From assembly GCA_023266695.1 (NCBI GenBank), contig JAHFPO010000107.1, positions 1 to 8,190 on the forward strand: DNA of 8,190 nucleotides, in the 5' to 3' direction. The stretch comes from Hyphomicrobiales bacterium (GTDB taxonomy: Bacteria > Pseudomonadota > Alphaproteobacteria > Rhizobiales > Xanthobacteraceae). Numbering within the stretch: position 1 is the stretch's first letter; every line of letters begins with the position of its first letter. Position numbers and translations under genes: made by a program. The notes below the pieces were generated by a model that was given only the letters and a program-made list of their open reading frames with translations, did not search any database and was not told the DNA's origin. Shown in pieces: positions 6,349-8,190 of the stretch.

Positions 6349-8190
6349 ATGTTTCGTGTTTTTAATTGTCTTACAGTCGAGCATGATTGGCAACTCGTCG
6401 TTGTCGCGGGTTTGGTTTGCTTCGGTGCAAGTTTTTGTGCTGTCAGTCTTTTTCATCGTGCATGCAGCTCGCAAGGATGGGCGCGCGCAACCTGGATTTT
6501 GGTCGCTGGTACTGCGGCCGGATTCGGCATCTGGGCGACGCATTTCATCGCGATGCTGGCCTACGACCCCGGCATTGGGATTGCGTTCAACTTAACTCTC
6601 ACAGCGCTGTCCCTCGTCGTGTCGGCGACGGTCACTTGCGGCGGTCTCGGTGTTGCTGTTTACATGCCGGCTCGCTGGGGAGCGCCGGTCGGGGGCTGTA
6701 TTGTCGGGGCCGGGGTTGCTTCGATGCATTACCTTGGAATGTGGGCGCTGGAAATTCCTGGCCGCATAATTTGGTCCCTGGACTTGGTATTGGTCTCAAT
6801 TGTGCTCGGCATGCTGTTCGGGACTACCGCGCTCGCGGTTGCAGCTCGCCGCAATGCTTTGCTAAGCACGAACGTTGCCGCCGTTTTCCTCACGCTTGCT
6901 ATCCTATCGCTTCACTTCACCGCGATGGGCGCAGTTGAGATTGTTCCTGATCCGACGCGTGTCAGCAGCTTATTCTCAATCGCACCAATGGGACTCGCAT
7001 TAGCCATCGCAAATGCGGCTTTTACGGTTCTGGGAATGAGCATAGTCGCAGCAATGATGAATCGCCGCCTGGTTAGTCAAAGCGTGCAAACGACTGCCGC
7101 CCTAAATTACATGCCGCATGGGTTTTGCATGTTTGATTCGAACAAACGGTTAGTTCTCTGCAACGACGTTTATGCCGAGATGTACCGTTTACCACCGGAG
7201 TTAAAGAAAGTCGGGACAACACATGATGACATCATAGCGCATCGCGTCTTGAGTGGCCTCATAGCAAGCGGGAAAAATGACGCCGCCGTTAAGCAGAAGC
7301 TCACGGAATTGGGCGCGCTATCGATCACCAAAATCTCGCATCGGATTGACAAACTTGCTGATGGGCGCCTGATCTGCGTCACGCGGGGACCGATGGTGGG
7401 AGGCGGTTGGGTCGCAACGCACGAGGACGTTACCGAACGTCAGCAGTTGGAGAAACAACGCGACAACATGGTCTCTCAGGAAACTCGCCGTGCGTCGATC
7501 GATGCTGCTATCTCGTCGTTCCGCAAGCGAGTCGAAGGCGTGCTAAAGACCGTGAGCGATAGCGCAAGCGCGATGAAATCGACCGCGACCGATCTGTTCG
7601 GGTCGTCCGAGCAAACCTCACGGCACGCCAATGGGGTAGTGCAGGCATCGAACGAGGCCTCGATCAATGTCGCAAATGCCGCGAAAGCAACAAACCAATT
7701 GTCGGGCTCGATCACAGAGATAAGCAGGCAAGTTGGCCAGACCACCGAGGTCGTGCGTAGCGCCGTGAGCAAAGCCAAGGCAACGAACGATGAGTTCGTC
7801 GGGCTCGTGAAGGCGGCGCAGACAATTGGCGATGTCGTCAAGCTGATTCAGCAAATTGCCGGGCAGACGAACCTTCTCGCCCTCAACGCGACTATTGAGG
7901 CGGCGCGGGCTGGTGAGGCGGGACGGGGCTTCGCCGTCGTTGCTTCCGAAGTGAAATCGCTCGCCGTGCAAACTGCCAAGGCGACCAATGAGATTGCTGG
8001 CCAGATTTTGGCATTGCAAACTTCGACCAGGGGCTCCGTTGAGGCAATCCGTAGCATTGAGGAATGCATAGGCGAGATCAACACGTATGCGTCTGCCATC
8101 GCTGCTTCGGTCGATCAACAGAGCGCGACAACCGGCGAGATTTCTGACAACGTTGCGAATGCCGCACAGGAAACGAGCAAGGTCGTTGCG
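6349..8190 (+). CDS. MHYT-PAS methyl-accepting chemotaxis protein (3' partial)
   Basis: The frame is open from ATG 6349 to the window end: 614 codons with no stop seen. Residues about 14-236 form a seven-helix MHYT sensor with three motif copies: T64-H65-F66-x2-M69, M126-H127-Y128-x2-M131 and L188-H189-F190-x2-M193. MHYT domains are proposed to bind copper and sense O2, CO or NO. Residues about 250-365 are a PAS-like domain (NYMPHGFCMFD early, THEDVTERQQLE at the end). From about 375 comes the methyl-accepting coiled coil, with the hairpin tip IAGQTNLLALNATIEAARAG and GRGFAVVASEVKSLA (about 504-540), the CheA/CheW contact region. No HAMP domain is seen between PAS and coiled coil. Only the last part of the coil should be missing. 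ATG 6349 is the only ATG after the in-frame stop at 6292; its ribosome-binding site (AAGCGGA, 13 nt away) is poor. GC is near 50% with several TTA codons, unlike dnaG and rpoD. No che genes are visible. Confidence 0.93.
   Translation, partial: MFRVFNCLTVEHDWQLVVVAGLVCFGASFCAVSLFHRACSSQGWARATWILVAGTAAGFGIWATHFIAMLAYDPGIGIAFNLTLTALSLVVSATVTCGGLGVAVYMPARWGAPVGGCIVGAGVASMHYLGMWALEIPGRIIWSLDLVLVSIVLGMLFGTTALAVAARRNALLSTNVAAVFLTLAILSLHFTAMGAVEIVPDPTRVSSLFSIAPMGLALAIANAAFTVLGMSIVAAMMNRRLVSQSVQTTAALNYMPHGFCMFDSNKRLVLCNDVYAEMYRLPPELKKVGTTHDDIIAHRVLSGLIASGKNDAAVKQKLTELGALSITKISHRIDKLADGRLICVTRGPMVGGGWVATHEDVTERQQLEKQRDNMVSQETRRASIDAAISSFRKRVEGVLKTVSDSASAMKSTATDLFGSSEQTSRHANGVVQASNEASINVANAAKATNQLSGSITEISRQVGQTTEVVRSAVSKAKATNDEFVGLVKAAQTIGDVVKLIQQIAGQTNLLALNATIEAARAGEAGRGFAVVASEVKSLAVQTAKATNEIAGQILALQTSTRGSVEAIRSIEECIGEINTYASAIAASVDQQSATTGEISDNVANAAQETSKVVA

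Overview
The window is GC-rich bacterial chromosome, most likely from an alphaproteobacterium of the Hyphomicrobiales type. The RpoD core regions and the DnaG primase read like those of Bradyrhizobium, Rhodopseudomonas and Methylocystis relatives. The order dnaG-rpoD is the core of the macromolecular-synthesis operon, and short dispersed palindromic repeats lie between genes. I cannot name the genus.

Layout: 1-143 is the 3' end of an XRE-type helix-turn-helix regulator (+). 195-545 (-) encodes a small exported cysteine-rich protein with a duplicated Cys motif and its own sigma-70-like promoter. 657-742 is a dispersed inverted-repeat element. 769-1038 (-) is a DUF2442 protein, preceded by a truncated DUF4160 partner (1028-1162, -). 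The missing 5' part of that partner is replaced by four consecutive palindromes (1159-1284), which also form the 3' flank of rpoD. 1306-3888 (-) is rpoD, the primary sigma factor, with an unusually long Lys/Ala/Pro-rich N-terminal extension. 3921-5822 (-) is dnaG primase, whose zinc-binding site has lost three of four ligands. 5823-6348 is an intergenic stretch with a 17-bp direct repeat, a perfect DnaA box and a sharp drop in GC. 6349-8190 (+, running off the window) encodes a seven-helix MHYT sensor joined to PAS and methyl-accepting chemotaxis signalling domains.

How the parts relate: dnaG and rpoD are co-oriented, 32 bp apart, and probably co-transcribed, coupling replication priming to housekeeping transcription. 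The hairpins after rpoD could process or stop that transcript. The MHYT chemoreceptor reads divergently from dnaG, has much lower GC and uses TTA codons, so it looks like a later arrival. The most unusual items are the cysteine-rich exported protein, the histone-H1-like RpoD extension, the degenerate DnaG zinc site, the repeat-truncated DUF4160/DUF2442 pair and the MHYT receptor with two of three motifs altered. I saw no CRISPR array, tRNA, rRNA, intact insertion sequence or obvious defence system.
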